In this document: piece after piece, positions 1 through 7,217 of the stretch
Position numbering within the stretch: position 1 is the stretch's first letter
How the letters are laid out: each line of letters begins with the position of its first letter
From: an uncultured Oscillibacter sp.
Lineage (GTDB): Bacteria; Bacillota; Clostridia; Oscillospirales; Oscillospiraceae
Reading direction: 5' to 3'
Assembly: GCA_910585165.1 (NCBI GenBank)
Contig: CAJUBX010000032.1
Span: 1 to 22,713, forward strand
Length of the DNA: 22,713 nt
Position numbers and translations under genes: made by a program
The notes under the pieces: generated by a model
What the model was told of the DNA's origin: nothing
The model's database searches: none
What the model saw: only the letters and a program-made list of their open reading frames with translations

Positions 1-35
1 TCGGTGTATTATAGGGCGGGGCTGCTTTCGTTTCT

Positions 36-1166
36 TTAAGTGAGGCCGGGGTCCCGGGCCCGCTTCAAATCCTCCCGGCGGCGGAGGGCCAGGGCCTCCA
101 GCGTTTCCGTGGGCCGCTCTCCGGCGGCTAGGGCCTCCTTGAATTCCGTCAGGGCGGCGTGGAGGCGCTGGCAGAGGGCGTCCTGGCGGCGGGTGTCCCG
201 GGCGGCGGAGGAGAGGCGGGAGAGAAGCAGGCCCATGACGGACAGCTTCTCGTCAAAGGGTGCGGCCCGGAGCTCCCGAACGGTGACGGGCCGCCAGGTC
301 CCCTTCAATATCTCGTCCACATGGTAGATGTCCCGGTATTTATGGTACAGCTCCAGGTAATTGGCGAAGTCACGGGCGATGCGGGGAAGCTGGATGTACT
401 GCCCCACCACCTCCCGGCCCGCCTTGAGGCCCAGGGCTTCATAGGCCGCCAGCAGCTCGCTCAGGTCCTCCCAGCCCCGGGCGGTGGCGAACCGGACGCC
501 CTCCGCCGCGGTTTCCACCCGGTAAAAGTTCTCCTTTTTAATGTCCAGGTAGGAGACGACGGCCCCGTGGAGTCCCTTTGCCCGGGCGTACTCCTTCCAG
601 ACGGCGAAGTCCTCCTCCACGTCGATGCGCTTCACCCGGTCCAACGTCACCACGTCGAAATCCCGGACGGAGCGGTTGTATTCCGGCGGGTTCCCGGCGG
701 CGGCGATGAGCCAGCCCTCCGGCAGGCGCTGGTTGCCGAAGGTCTTGCATTGGAGGAATTGCAGCATCATGGGAGCCAGGGTTTCGGAGACGCAGTTGAT
801 CTCGTCCAGAAAGAGGATGCCCTCCCGCAGGCCGGTCTTTTCCATCAGGCTATAGACCGAGGCGAGAATCTCGCTCATGGTGTATTCGGTAACGGAGTAC
901 TCTTGTCCTCCATAGGTCCGTTTCTCGATAAAGGGCAGGCCCACGGCGCTCTGGCGGGTGTGGTGGGTGATGGTATAAGCGACGAGGCCCACGCCGGTTT
1001 CGACGGCGATCTGCTCCATAATCTGGGTCTTGCCCACGCCGGGAGGGCCCATCAGCAGCACGGGCCGCTGGCGGACGGGGGGAATCAGGTAATTCCCCAG
1101 GGGGTCTTTGGCCAGATAGGCTTTTAAGGTGTTGGTGATTTCCTGTTTGGCTTGCTTGATGTTCAT
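36..1166 (-). CDS. MoxR-type AAA+ ATPase
   Basis: This 376-residue protein is a cytosolic AAA+ ATPase of the MoxR/CbbQ type. Such ATPases act as chaperones that remodel or load cofactors into partner proteins, usually with a VWA-domain protein. Walker A is GPPGVGKT (residues 40-47), Walker B is ILFLDE (117-122), and the sensor-1 Asn is in AAAGNPP (about 159). The C-terminal 150 residues are helical and charged, with no recognised domain. The frame is open further upstream, but the start was set at 1166. An AGGAGG-like site (GGAGG, 5-nt spacing) precedes that ATG, and it forms an ATGA overlap with the nitroreductase stop, indicating translational coupling. It is the last gene of the operon with the LRR, VWA and nitroreductase genes. 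The ATPase call is firm; its substrate is unknown. Confidence 0.9.
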   Translation of the reverse strand: MNIKQAKQEITNTLKAYLAKDPLGNYLIPPVRQRPVLLMGPPGVGKTQIMEQIAVETGVGLVAYTITHHTRQSAVGLPFIEKRTYGGQEYSVTEYTMSEILASVYSLMEKTGLREGILFLDEINCVSETLAPMMLQFLQCKTFGNQRLPEGWLIAAAGNPPEYNRSVRDFDVVTLDRVKRIDVEEDFAVWKEYARAKGLHGAVVSYLDIKKENFYRVETAAEGVRFATARGWEDLSELLAAYEALGLKAGREVVGQYIQLPRIARDFANYLELYHKYRDIYHVDEILKGTWRPVTVRELRAAPFDEKLSVMGLLLSRLSSAARDTRRQDALCQRLHAALTEFKEALAAGERPTETLEALALRRREDLKRARDPGLT

Positions 1167-1756
1167 GGTATCCTCCATTCCACCGCTTCCGCCAGCGGCT
1201 TCCGGGGGCGGGGCGGCGGGTTTTCGGCGGCATGGCCCAGGGCCATGGCCGCCGCCAGGCTCCCCGGCCTGCCCAGCCATTCCGTCAGCGCGTCATACGC
1301 AAAATAAATATCGCAGATCCAAAGGCTCCCCAGCCCCAGCGCCGCGGCCTGGAGGGCCATGTTTTCCAGGCAGGCTCCCAAAGACTGGGCGTTGCAGAGC
1401 TCAAAAACCCGTTGGTCCGTGGTCAGGGCCTGCCTCGGGTCCCGGCCCAGGGGGTTTGTGACGAAGATGACCGCCGGGGCTTGCTCCATGATGCGCAGGG
1501 TCCGTTCCGCCCCGCTGAGAAACGGGGCGCTCTCCGGCAGAAGCGGGCGGTTTTTTTCCGCTTCCAGGCCCCGGGCCATGGCGGACAGGGCCGCCGCCTT
1601 TTCCGCTCCGGCGGCAACGGTGAAGCGCCAGGGCTGGCGGTTTTTCGACGAGGGGGCCAGGGCTCCCGCCTGCAAAATGATTTCAAGCTCCGCCCGGGAA
1701 ACCGGGGCGGGCGTATAGGCGCGGATGCTGCGCCGGTTTACAATCTCGGTAAGCAT
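1163..1756 (-). CDS. Nitroreductase family protein (FMN-dependent)
   Basis: This 197-residue protein belongs to the nitroreductase superfamily, flavoproteins that use NAD(P)H to reduce nitro compounds, quinones or flavins. The N-terminal signature is present: NRRSIRAYTP, then LAPSSKNRQPW, which in this family contacts the FMN phosphate. A later QAAALGLGSLWI segment matches the conserved region that closes the flavin site. Length is typical for the compact clostridial subgroup. A TTG at 1771 would add five residues. The ATG at 1756 was preferred because GAGGGGG lies about 7 nt upstream, just after the VWA stop. It sits between the VWA and MoxR genes and overlaps MoxR by 4 nt, so it is co-transcribed with both. 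The substrate cannot be read from sequence. Confidence 0.88.
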   Translation of the reverse strand: MLTEIVNRRSIRAYTPAPVSRAELEIILQAGALAPSSKNRQPWRFTVAAGAEKAAALSAMARGLEAEKNRPLLPESAPFLSGAERTLRIMEQAPAVIFVTNPLGRDPRQALTTDQRVFELCNAQSLGACLENMALQAAALGLGSLWICDIYFAYDALTEWLGRPGSLAAAMALGHAAENPPPRPRKPLAEAVEWRIP

Positions 1757-1767
1757 AGCGTTCCCCC

Positions 1768-3117
1768 TCAAAGCTCCGGCAGTTCGCCGAGGTCAATTTC
1801 CTCCGGCAGGTCCTCCGCCGCCCAGTCCAGGTCCGGGCCCTCCAGCACCAGCCGGATGGCCCAGGGAGGGGTTTTGACGGAAAGCGGCGGCTCCCCCAGG
1901 AGAATGAACGCCGTCTCATAGGGCGTGCGCTTCTCCGGGTAAATCCCCATGCCGTCGGTAAAGTACACAAGGCCCCGGAGGCTGGCGAAGGCCCCCGCCT
2001 CTTGGAGCTTTGCCACATGCTCGAACACCGGGCGGAAGTCGGTTGCGCTGCCGCCGGTGAGGCGGAAGTTCTCCATATAGCTTCGAAGGTCCTCTAAATC
2101 GTGAATCACGTCGTCGGAGCGGATTTGGTCGTCACACTGGAGGATGCGGATATTGACCTTTCGGGTAAAGGTCCCGGCGCTGCGCAAAATGGCGTAGGTA
2201 CAGGCCAGAAACTGCCGCACCCGCTCTCCGGAGGTGGACATGGAGGTGTCCACGGCGATGACGAAATCCTCGATGCGCTTTTCCTCCCGGGTCTCCGGGG
2301 GATCCACCAGGGGCATGTTTCCATAGAGCCGGAGGCCGTAGGAGTAAAAGCCGTAGTCAAACGCGTCCCCGTCCACCGCCACGATCTCCCTGGGGGCGGC
2401 GAAGCGGCGCAGGAAAGCCCGGTAGTCCACGTCGTCCCGGACCGCCACCCGGACCTGCTCCAAAACGGCCTTGCCGCCGGTCCCCTTGTCCGCCAGGACC
2501 GTTTCCAGGCCCGTCTGGGCTTTCCCGGAGAGGTCCCGCCACTTCTGGTCCTGGCGGCTGCTCTGCTCCCCGCCGTCCTGCCGCTCCGCGTCCCAGAGGC
2601 CGTGGTCGTCCGCCAGAAAGGCCCGCTGGAGACGGGCAATTTCATACTCCGAAAGATTCAGCCTGAGAAGGCGGCGGTAGACGCCCTCCGCCGTCAGGAC
2701 GGGCATGTCCCTCCGGCATTCGCCGTAGAATTTCTGCTTTTGGGGGGCCGGGCCGGCGCTTAAACAGGGGTAGTCCAGCTCGTCCAGAATGCTCTCCACC
2801 GCCGTGTCGCAGGCAAGGTCCCACAGCTGCGGAACCTTGCCCCGCTTCTTCGCCAGGTGCCGCAGCATGCAGTGGAGAACCGTATGGAGATAGGCCCGGC
2901 AGGACCACACCCGGCTCCGCAGATAGCGCTCCGCCAGCCACGCCCCGTCGTAGTACAGCGTTTCGCCGTCGGTGGCCAGAGACAGCGTTATCCCGCCGCC
3001 GGGGGCGAAGGCCAGGGCGCAGAGGGCCGCGTCCAGATAGGGAAGATTCATATAAAGCTCATTCCGGGAGGCGGACAGAATGTCCCGCCCGATTCCGGCA
3101 AAGTCCGTTTGTTCCAT
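1768..3117 (-). CDS. VWA-like protein (DUF2201 type), MoxR partner
   Basis: This 449-residue protein has a helical N-terminal half like the putative metallopeptidase-like domain of DUF2201 proteins, and a C-terminal von Willebrand factor A domain. The MIDAS metal-binding motif is visible as DTSMS (residues 290-294), with a later Thr/Asp in GGSATDF (about 355-361) and YFTDG (385-389). MoxR ATPases commonly pair with VWA proteins, which present the substrate much as in Mg-chelatase, so the ATPase two genes downstream is the likely partner. The position equivalent to the HExxH motif reads HTVLH (78-82), lacking the catalytic Glu, so peptidase activity is unlikely. No signal peptide or membrane segment is seen. 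The gene starts 15 nt after the LRR stop with an AAAAGGA site. Domain call strong, function inferred. Confidence 0.85.
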   Translation of the reverse strand: MEQTDFAGIGRDILSASRNELYMNLPYLDAALCALAFAPGGGITLSLATDGETLYYDGAWLAERYLRSRVWSCRAYLHTVLHCMLRHLAKKRGKVPQLWDLACDTAVESILDELDYPCLSAGPAPQKQKFYGECRRDMPVLTAEGVYRRLLRLNLSEYEIARLQRAFLADDHGLWDAERQDGGEQSSRQDQKWRDLSGKAQTGLETVLADKGTGGKAVLEQVRVAVRDDVDYRAFLRRFAAPREIVAVDGDAFDYGFYSYGLRLYGNMPLVDPPETREEKRIEDFVIAVDTSMSTSGERVRQFLACTYAILRSAGTFTRKVNIRILQCDDQIRSDDVIHDLEDLRSYMENFRLTGGSATDFRPVFEHVAKLQEAGAFASLRGLVYFTDGMGIYPEKRTPYETAFILLGEPPLSVKTPPWAIRLVLEGPDLDWAAEDLPEEIDLGELPEL

Positions 3118-3132
3118 AGCGCACCGGTCCTT

Positions 3133-4125
3133 TTACAGGGCGAAGGATTTTTCCGCTCCGGCGGGAAAGCGGCGGTGCTGTTCTTCCAGCAGCAGCGCCA
3201 GGGCCCCCGTGTCCCCCGCTTCCCGGGCCAGGGCGCAGGCGGCGGAGAGGGTTTCCCGGTCCGGTTTGGTCAGTTCCAGAAGGAGGGGAAGGGCCTCCGT
3301 ATCCCGCTCCTCCAGAAGGAGGCGGAGGGCTTCCCCGGCATGGCCCGTCAAATAGGCGCGGTAGTCTTCCGCCGCCGCGTCCGATAAATCCACAGGACGG
3401 CGGAGCCGCCGCCAGGCCAGCCGGAGGGCGGCGGCGTCCTCATGCTCCATGCCCAGAAAGTCCGGCCAGAGCGCGTCGTACTCCTTAAAGGAAAAGCGCT
3501 TTTGGCGGAAGCAGTGGTGGTAGGGATAGCCCGCGCCGGAGATGAAGTAGTCGAAGTGGTGGGCGGGGCAGTTCTCCTCATAGAGCTCCGTGTACTCCGG
3601 GAACACCAGCCTGGCCGTCTCTCCGCCGGGGCCGTACACGGTCACGTCCAGCTCCCGGCTGAGCTCCCCGGCGAACCAGGCCAGGGTTTCGCCCTGGTCC
3701 GGGCCCGTCCGGGTCAGGCGGAGGGTATCCAGCTGCCGGCAGTTCATCAGCGCCCCTCCGCCCCAGCGGGAAACGCCGTCGTAAATACGGAGGGTCTTCA
3801 AGGCGGAGCAGTTCAACAGCGCGTAGTCCCCCACAGACCGCAGGGACTCCGGCAGGGCCAAATCCCGGAGGCCGCGGTTGTCCCAGGCCGCTCCCTCCTC
3901 CGGGGGGACGCAGGCCACCAGGACGGTTTCCGCCCCGGCGGGGAGGGGATCGGACTGCCGCTCCGGGGCCAGGGCCCGGTCCCCCAGGGCGGTTACGGGC
4001 AGGCCAAACAGCCGCTCCGGCAGGGCGGCCCGGGCGTCAGGCGTTCCGGCCCGGAGGATGACGGCGCCCCCCGCTTCCCGGCGGAAAACCAGCCTCCAGT
4101 TGCCGTCGCCGCTGATAGTTTCCAT
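3133..4125 (-). CDS. Leucine-rich-repeat (BspA/LRR_5-like) protein
   Basis: This protein of about 330 residues opens the VWA/MoxR operon. The first half contains degenerate BspA-type leucine-rich repeats, best seen as LRDLALPESLRSVGDYALL followed by CSALKTLRIYDGV and CRQLDTLRLTR. The C-terminal 150 residues are helical, rich in Leu, Glu and Ala, and not assigned. There is no signal peptide, sorting motif or membrane segment, so it is probably cytosolic, unlike secreted BspA adhesins. The frame extends 42 codons upstream through the promoter region. The ATG at 4125 was chosen because GGGAGGTG lies about 7 nt before it and the upstream translation looks non-coding. Such a repeat could be a substrate-recognition or scaffold subunit for the MoxR/VWA pair, but that rests on gene order alone. 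Confidence 0.75.
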   Translation of the reverse strand: METISGDGNWRLVFRREAGGAVILRAGTPDARAALPERLFGLPVTALGDRALAPERQSDPLPAGAETVLVACVPPEEGAAWDNRGLRDLALPESLRSVGDYALLNCSALKTLRIYDGVSRWGGGALMNCRQLDTLRLTRTGPDQGETLAWFAGELSRELDVTVYGPGGETARLVFPEYTELYEENCPAHHFDYFISGAGYPYHHCFRQKRFSFKEYDALWPDFLGMEHEDAAALRLAWRRLRRPVDLSDAAAEDYRAYLTGHAGEALRLLLEERDTEALPLLLELTKPDRETLSAACALAREAGDTGALALLLEEQHRRFPAGAEKSFAL

Positions 4126-4158
4126 AGCCCCCACCTCCCGTTGGATTTTTCCAGGGGT

Positions 4159-4164
4159 AGTATA
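4159..4164 (-). promoter_or_regulatory. Candidate -10 box for the LRR/VWA/MoxR operon
   Basis: On the minus strand TATACT (4164 to 4159) lies about 33 bases upstream of the LRR start codon, preceded by TGTGG. No good -35 box is visible at 16-18 bp. The same GTATACT string occurs in the divergent GntR promoter, so the two directions could share regulation. Confidence 0.35.
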
Positions 4165-4208
4165 CCACAGCCAAAGAGAATTTCCCAGGAAAATTTTTTG
4201 AAAGGCCC

Positions 4209-4236
4209 TTGACAAACTGTTCATTCTGTGTATACT
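4209..4236 (+). promoter_or_regulatory. Sigma-A promoter of the GntR/ABC operon
   Basis: A perfect TTGACA (4209-4214) is followed after 16 bp by TATACT (4231-4236). The GntR start codon is about 32 bp downstream of the -10 box, leaving a short leader that holds only the GGGAGGAGG ribosome binding site. Spacing is slightly short, but both hexamers are excellent. Confidence 0.8.
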
Positions 4237-4241
4237 GTATA
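4231..4241. promoter_or_regulatory. Candidate GntR operator over the -10 box
   Basis: TATAC-T-GTATA is an 11-bp perfect palindrome with a single central base, lying on the -10 box of the GntR operon. YtrA-type repressors commonly autoregulate from a palindrome in their own promoter, so this is the obvious candidate site. The arms do not extend outward, so the site is short. Confidence 0.45.
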
Positions 4242-4268
4242 TTAACAGCAAAACGGGAGGAGGCTTTC

Positions 4269-4649
4269 ATGGAAATCATCATCCGCAATAGCGCCAACCA
4301 GCCAATCTACGAGCAGATTTACTCCCAGCTCAAGGCCCAGATCATCGCCGGGGCCCTGTCGCCGGGGGAGGCGCTGCCCTCCATCCGGGCGCTGGCCAAG
4401 GACCTGAAGATATCCGTCATCACCACCAAGCGGGCCTATGACGAGCTGGAGAGCGAGGGCTTTTTGTATACCGTAGCCGGGAAGGGCTGCTTTGTGGCGG
4501 AAAAGAACCTGGACCTTATCCGGGAGCAGCAGCTCCGGGAGCTGGAAAGCCATTTGACCGCCGCGGCGGGGCTTGCGAAAAGCTGCGGCGTGTCCACGGA
4601 AGAACTCATCAATATGCTGCACGTTCTTAATGAGGAGGAAGCTACATGA
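4269..4649 (+). CDS. GntR-family regulator, YtrA subfamily
   Basis: This 126-residue protein has the N-terminal winged helix of GntR regulators: PIYEQIYSQLKAQIIAGAL, LPSIRALAKDL, then ISVITTKRAYDELESEGFL and the wing VAGKGCFV. Only about 45 residues follow, too few for an effector domain of the FadR, HutC or MocR type. That short tail is the hallmark of the YtrA subfamily, which represses adjacent ABC transporter operons and often responds to cell-wall-active antibiotics. The start at 4269 follows GGGAGGAGG by 6 nt; the frame upstream runs through the promoter and was excluded. The stop overlaps the ABC ATPase start as ATGA, indicating coupled translation. It probably represses its own promoter. 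The inducer is unknown. Confidence 0.92.
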   Translation: MEIIIRNSANQPIYEQIYSQLKAQIIAGALSPGEALPSIRALAKDLKISVITTKRAYDELESEGFLYTVAGKGCFVAEKNLDLIREQQLRELESHLTAAAGLAKSCGVSTEELINMLHVLNEEEAT

Positions 4650-5500
4650 ACGCCATTGAACTCTCTCATATTCATAAATCCCTCGGCGGCTTCGCCATTG
4701 AGGACTTGAACCTCACGGTGCCCAGCGGCGCCATCTGCGGCCTGGTGGGGGAAAACGGCGCAGGCAAGTCCACCACCATCCGCCTTTTGATGAACGCCCT
4801 CCGCCCCGACGGCGGCACGGCAAAGGTGCTGGGCGTGGACGCCGCCTCCCCGGAGTTCCGGGAAGTGAAGGAGGACGTGGGGATTGTGCTGGACGAGGCG
4901 TATTACCCCGAGACCCTCACCGCCGTCCAGGTGGGGAAGGTGATGGCGAAAACCTATAGGCGCTGGGATCAGGAGTCCTACGGCGGCTATCTGAGCCGCT
5001 TTGACCTGCCGGAGAAGAAGCCCTTCAAGGACTTCTCCCGGGGCATGAAGATGAAGCTGGCCATCGCCGTGGCCCTGAGCCACCAGCCCAAGCTCCTGAT
5101 TCTTGATGAGGCGACTTCCGGCCTGGACCCCATCGTCCGGGACGAGGTGCTGGAGCTTTTCAACGACTTCACCCGGGAGGAGGACCACTCCATTTTAATC
5201 TCCTCCCATATCCTGAGCGACCTGGAGAAGCTCTGCGATTACATCGCCTTTCTGCACCAGGGGCGGCTGCTGTTCTGCGACGAGAAGGACCGGCTTCTGG
5301 AGACCTACGGCATTTTTGCCGGGACGGCGGAGCAGCTGGAGAGCCTCCGGGAGGAGGCCGTGGTGGGCCGGGAGGATTCCCACGGCTACGGCGGTGTGCG
5401 GGCTTTGGTCCGGCGGGAGGAGGTCCCGGCGGGGCTGGAGCTGGAGCGGGCCAGTGTGGAGGACGTCATCCTCTTTATGGTGAAAGGAGCGAAACAATGA
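4646..5500 (+). CDS. ABC transporter ATP-binding protein (YtrB/BcrA-like)
   Basis: This 284-residue ATPase energises the permease encoded next. Walker A is GENGAGKST (residues 35-43), the signature is the variant FSRGMK (130-135) instead of LSGGQ, and Walker B is LLILDEATSGLD (150-161). The FSRGMK signature and a roughly 70-residue C-terminal extension are typical of ATPases paired with ABC-2 permeases, including YtrB and antibiotic-resistance exporters. The gene overlaps GntR by 4 nt at the start and the permease by 4 nt at the end, so all three are one translationally coupled unit. It probably works as a homodimer on the inner face of the membrane. The export substrate cannot be determined; a cell-envelope stress or peptide-antibiotic role is inferred from the regulator type. 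Confidence 0.93.
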   Translation: MNAIELSHIHKSLGGFAIEDLNLTVPSGAICGLVGENGAGKSTTIRLLMNALRPDGGTAKVLGVDAASPEFREVKEDVGIVLDEAYYPETLTAVQVGKVMAKTYRRWDQESYGGYLSRFDLPEKKPFKDFSRGMKMKLAIAVALSHQPKLLILDEATSGLDPIVRDEVLELFNDFTREEDHSILISSHILSDLEKLCDYIAFLHQGRLLFCDEKDRLLETYGIFAGTAEQLESLREEAVVGREDSHGYGGVRALVRREEVPAGLELERASVEDVILFMVKGAKQ

Positions 5501-6084
5501 AAGCGCTGATTATGAAGGACGTTTACGTTCTTTGGAAGCAGATGCGGATTTTTCTGCTGATCCTGGCGGTGATGAGCATGACCGGCGGCATTTTCAACAA
5601 CATTTTCGTGGTGATCTGGTGCTCCATGCTGCCCTATTCCGCCATTGCCTACGACGAGCGGAGCCATTGGGATCAGCTGGCGGCCATGATGCCCTACTCC
5701 CGGCGGGACGTCGTGCTGAGCAAGTACGTGCTGGGCTGGCTCTGCATGGCGGGGGCCGTGGCCCTGAGCCTGGTGCTCCAGGGAGCGGCGGGCCTTGCGG
5801 GCGGGCCGGGTCCGGAACCGGCGCTGATGCTGACCAGCCTGATGGGCGGCATCGTGGCCCTGGACGTCACCCTGCCCCTGATTTTCCGTTTTGGCGTGGA
5901 GCGGGGGCGGCTGGTGTTTATGATCGTCGTGTTCGGCATAGCGATCTCCGGCGGCGCCCTGGCGGGCATGGCGGAGGATATTAAGGGGATACCTGTCCCT
6001 GTGATGGCGGTGACGCCCCTCATCGCGGTTATCGCCACGGCGGTTTCCATCCCGCTGGCCATGAAGCTGTACAAGGCGCGCTGA
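5497..6084 (+). CDS. ABC-2-type permease
   Basis: This 195-residue integral membrane protein is the channel partner of the upstream ATPase. The opening MKALIMKDVYVLWKQMR followed by a hydrophobic segment is characteristic of short ABC-2 permeases. About five to six membrane segments can be picked out: IFLLILAVMSMTGG, NIFVVIWCSMLPYSAI, LGWLCMAGAVALSLVL, SLMGGIVALDVTLPLI, FMIVVFGIAISGGAL and PLIAVIATAVSIPLAM. The motif YDERSHWDQLAAMMPYSR after the second segment is the conserved cytosolic loop of this family, expected to contact the ATPase. The start ATG overlaps the ATPase stop. It is small for a full exporter half, so a homodimer is likely. Confidence 0.88.
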   Translation: MKALIMKDVYVLWKQMRIFLLILAVMSMTGGIFNNIFVVIWCSMLPYSAIAYDERSHWDQLAAMMPYSRRDVVLSKYVLGWLCMAGAVALSLVLQGAAGLAGGPGPEPALMLTSLMGGIVALDVTLPLIFRFGVERGRLVFMIVVFGIAISGGALAGMAEDIKGIPVPVMAVTPLIAVIATAVSIPLAMKLYKAR

Positions 6085-6099
6085 AAGGGGGAACGCTGT

Positions 6100-6189
6100 A
6101 TGCCCCATCTGCCAGACAACCTGGTTCTCCTCCTCCTGCTGCTGCCGGCCCTGACCCGGCTGTGGGAGGTGTGGAAGAACCGAGACTGA
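6100..6189 (+). CDS. Probable 29-residue single-pass membrane peptide
   Basis: A 30-codon ORF lies between the permease stop (6084) and the zinc-ribbon gene (6202), in the direction of the operon. AAAGGGGG lies about 9 nt upstream of the ATG. The peptide begins MPHLPDN, continues with one hydrophobic run (LVLLLLLLPAL) long enough for a short membrane helix, and ends with a basic, Trp-containing tail (RLWEVWKNRD). This N-out or N-in single-span design with positive charges on one side is typical of small accessory subunits of transporters. It matches no family I recognise. A chance ORF cannot be excluded, but the position, ribosome binding site and amphipathic tail support translation. Confidence 0.5.
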   Translation: MPHLPDNLVLLLLLLPALTRLWEVWKNRD

Positions 6190-6201
6190 GGAGAATGCAC
6201 C

Positions 6202-6420
6202 ATGAAAAATACAAACCGCTGTCCCCGCTGCGGCTCCGCGGATATTATCCGGGTGCCCGACGACGCCCACCGCTACCTTGCCAACAGCATCTGCATCACC
6301 CGGTTCGCCACGGTGAAGCGGATTCCCGTCGCCCGTTATGTCTGCCATGGCTGCGGCTATGTGGAAAGCTGGGTGGAAAACCAGCATGAGCGGGACGAGA
6401 TTAAGCGGGCCTGGGGGTAA
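6202..6420 (+). CDS. Small zinc-ribbon protein
   Basis: This 72-residue protein has two CxxC knuckles, CPRCGS (residues 7-12) and CHGCGY (48-53), which would form a zinc ribbon of the kind common in small clostridial cytosolic proteins. Between them lies a basic stretch with Arg and Lys (TRFATVKRIPVARYVC), suggesting contact with nucleic acid or protein. GAGGAG precedes the ATG by about 8 nt. It is the last gene of the GntR/ABC operon, 12 nt after the 29-residue ORF, and is followed within one base by a long terminator-like hairpin. A link to transport is not obvious; it may be a passenger gene. No catalytic residues are evident. Confidence 0.8.
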   Translation: MKNTNRCPRCGSADIIRVPDDAHRYLANSICITRFATVKRIPVARYVCHGCGYVESWVENQHERDEIKRAWG

Positions 6421-6462
6421 AGGAGAGGTCCCTCCGTCAAAGGAACGGAGGGACCTCTCCTT
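6420..6462. terminator. Long hairpin shared by convergent genes
   Basis: Two perfectly complementary 18-base arms (6420-6437 and 6445-6462), each containing AGGTCCCTCCGT or its complement, flank a 7-base loop. The hairpin starts at the zinc-ribbon stop codon, and its right arm contains two bases of the stop codon of the convergent ferritin-like gene. There is no long T-run on either side, so it may act by structure or as a 3' end stabiliser rather than a canonical intrinsic terminator. Confidence 0.75.
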
Positions 6463-7165
6463 ATGTACTTTGCAGGCTCCGCTGGAGAAGCTCCATCAGC
6501 TCCTCCGCGTGGCGGTAGGATTCCCGGCTCATCTCGTCGAAGAGCTTGGCGAGGCAGGGGTCCAGGCTGTCCTCAGCGGAGCGGGCGAAGTTGAGGCCGC
6601 TGCACGCCGCCGCATGGTAGCGCTCCCGGAGGGCGGGGCACCAGCGGCCCGCATAGATGCGCTCGGCGCTGACGCTGGGGCGGTAACACTGCCCGGTAAT
6701 GAGGTAGTGGGCCGCCATCAGCCGCCGGGCCTGGTTCTGGAGGTCTGCCGCCATGTCCCGCAGGGGCTTCCGGGCCCAGGAGGGAGCCTGACGGCTCAGG
6801 ACCAGGAGATAGCGCCGGTCCGACAGTGCCGCCTCAATATAGCCGGAGATCACGTCCAGCATCTCCGCCGCCTCGGTGCCCATGCAGCAGGGGTTCCGCT
6901 CCGCACCGGGGAGCAGGCCCTCCTGCCGGACGGCAGAAGAAGGGGAATTTGCGGGAATGGGAACGGCGGGGGTCTCCGGCGCGGCGGGGAGGCCGGAGAC
7001 TCCCGGGGCTGCGGACGTTCCGGCCTCGGAGCGGGCGGAGGCCGCCTGCCGGGCGGGAGACGCCGCCATGCCGGGATAGGGCTCCAGGTTCGGGGCTACC
7101 CGCTGCCAGATGCGGTCGTATTGGCGAAAATCGTAAACTTCCGGGGTTTGGGTCGTATGTTCCAT
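6461..7165 (-). CDS. Ferritin-like-domain protein (tentative)
   Basis: This 234-residue protein begins with a conserved-looking block (VYDFRQYDRIWQRVAPNLEP), followed by about 50 residues of Ala/Pro/Ser-rich linker (about 34-85). A helical C-terminal region follows (LDVISGYIEAALSDRRYLL, then further helices to the end). The layout of an N-terminal signature, a linker and a four-helix-like region resembles clostridial proteins annotated as ferritin-like domain-containing. The usual ExxH iron ligands are not clearly arranged, so iron binding is uncertain. The start at 7165 follows GGAGGG by about 6 nt; the 64 codons upstream lie over the divergent promoter region and were excluded. It is monocistronic and divergent from smsC. 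A spore-coat or stress role is possible but unproven. Confidence 0.6.
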   Translation of the reverse strand: MEHTTQTPEVYDFRQYDRIWQRVAPNLEPYPGMAASPARQAASARSEAGTSAAPGVSGLPAAPETPAVPIPANSPSSAVRQEGLLPGAERNPCCMGTEAAEMLDVISGYIEAALSDRRYLLVLSRQAPSWARKPLRDMAADLQNQARRLMAAHYLITGQCYRPSVSAERIYAGRWCPALRERYHAAACSGLNFARSAEDSLDPCLAKLFDEMSRESYRHAEELMELLQRSLQST

Positions 7166-7217
7166 GAGGGGTCCCTCCTTTTCCTCACATTCTATGCAAA
7201 GTGCAGAAAAACGGTTC

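Noticed and set aside
8..13. TATAAT on the minus strand just past the MoxR gene
   Set aside because: No -35 box at the right spacing (AAGAAA); could serve a gene beyond the left edge but cannot be supported.
159..1127. Long plus-strand ORF opposite the MoxR ATPase
   Set aside because: Antisense shadow of a strong coding gene in GC-rich DNA; no ribosome binding site and low-complexity Gly/His/Val-rich translation with no domain.
5386..6387. 333-codon minus-strand ORF over the ABC permease and zinc-ribbon genes
   Set aside because: Runs opposite three well-supported genes; His/Gln/Arg-rich translation is typical of an antisense frame.
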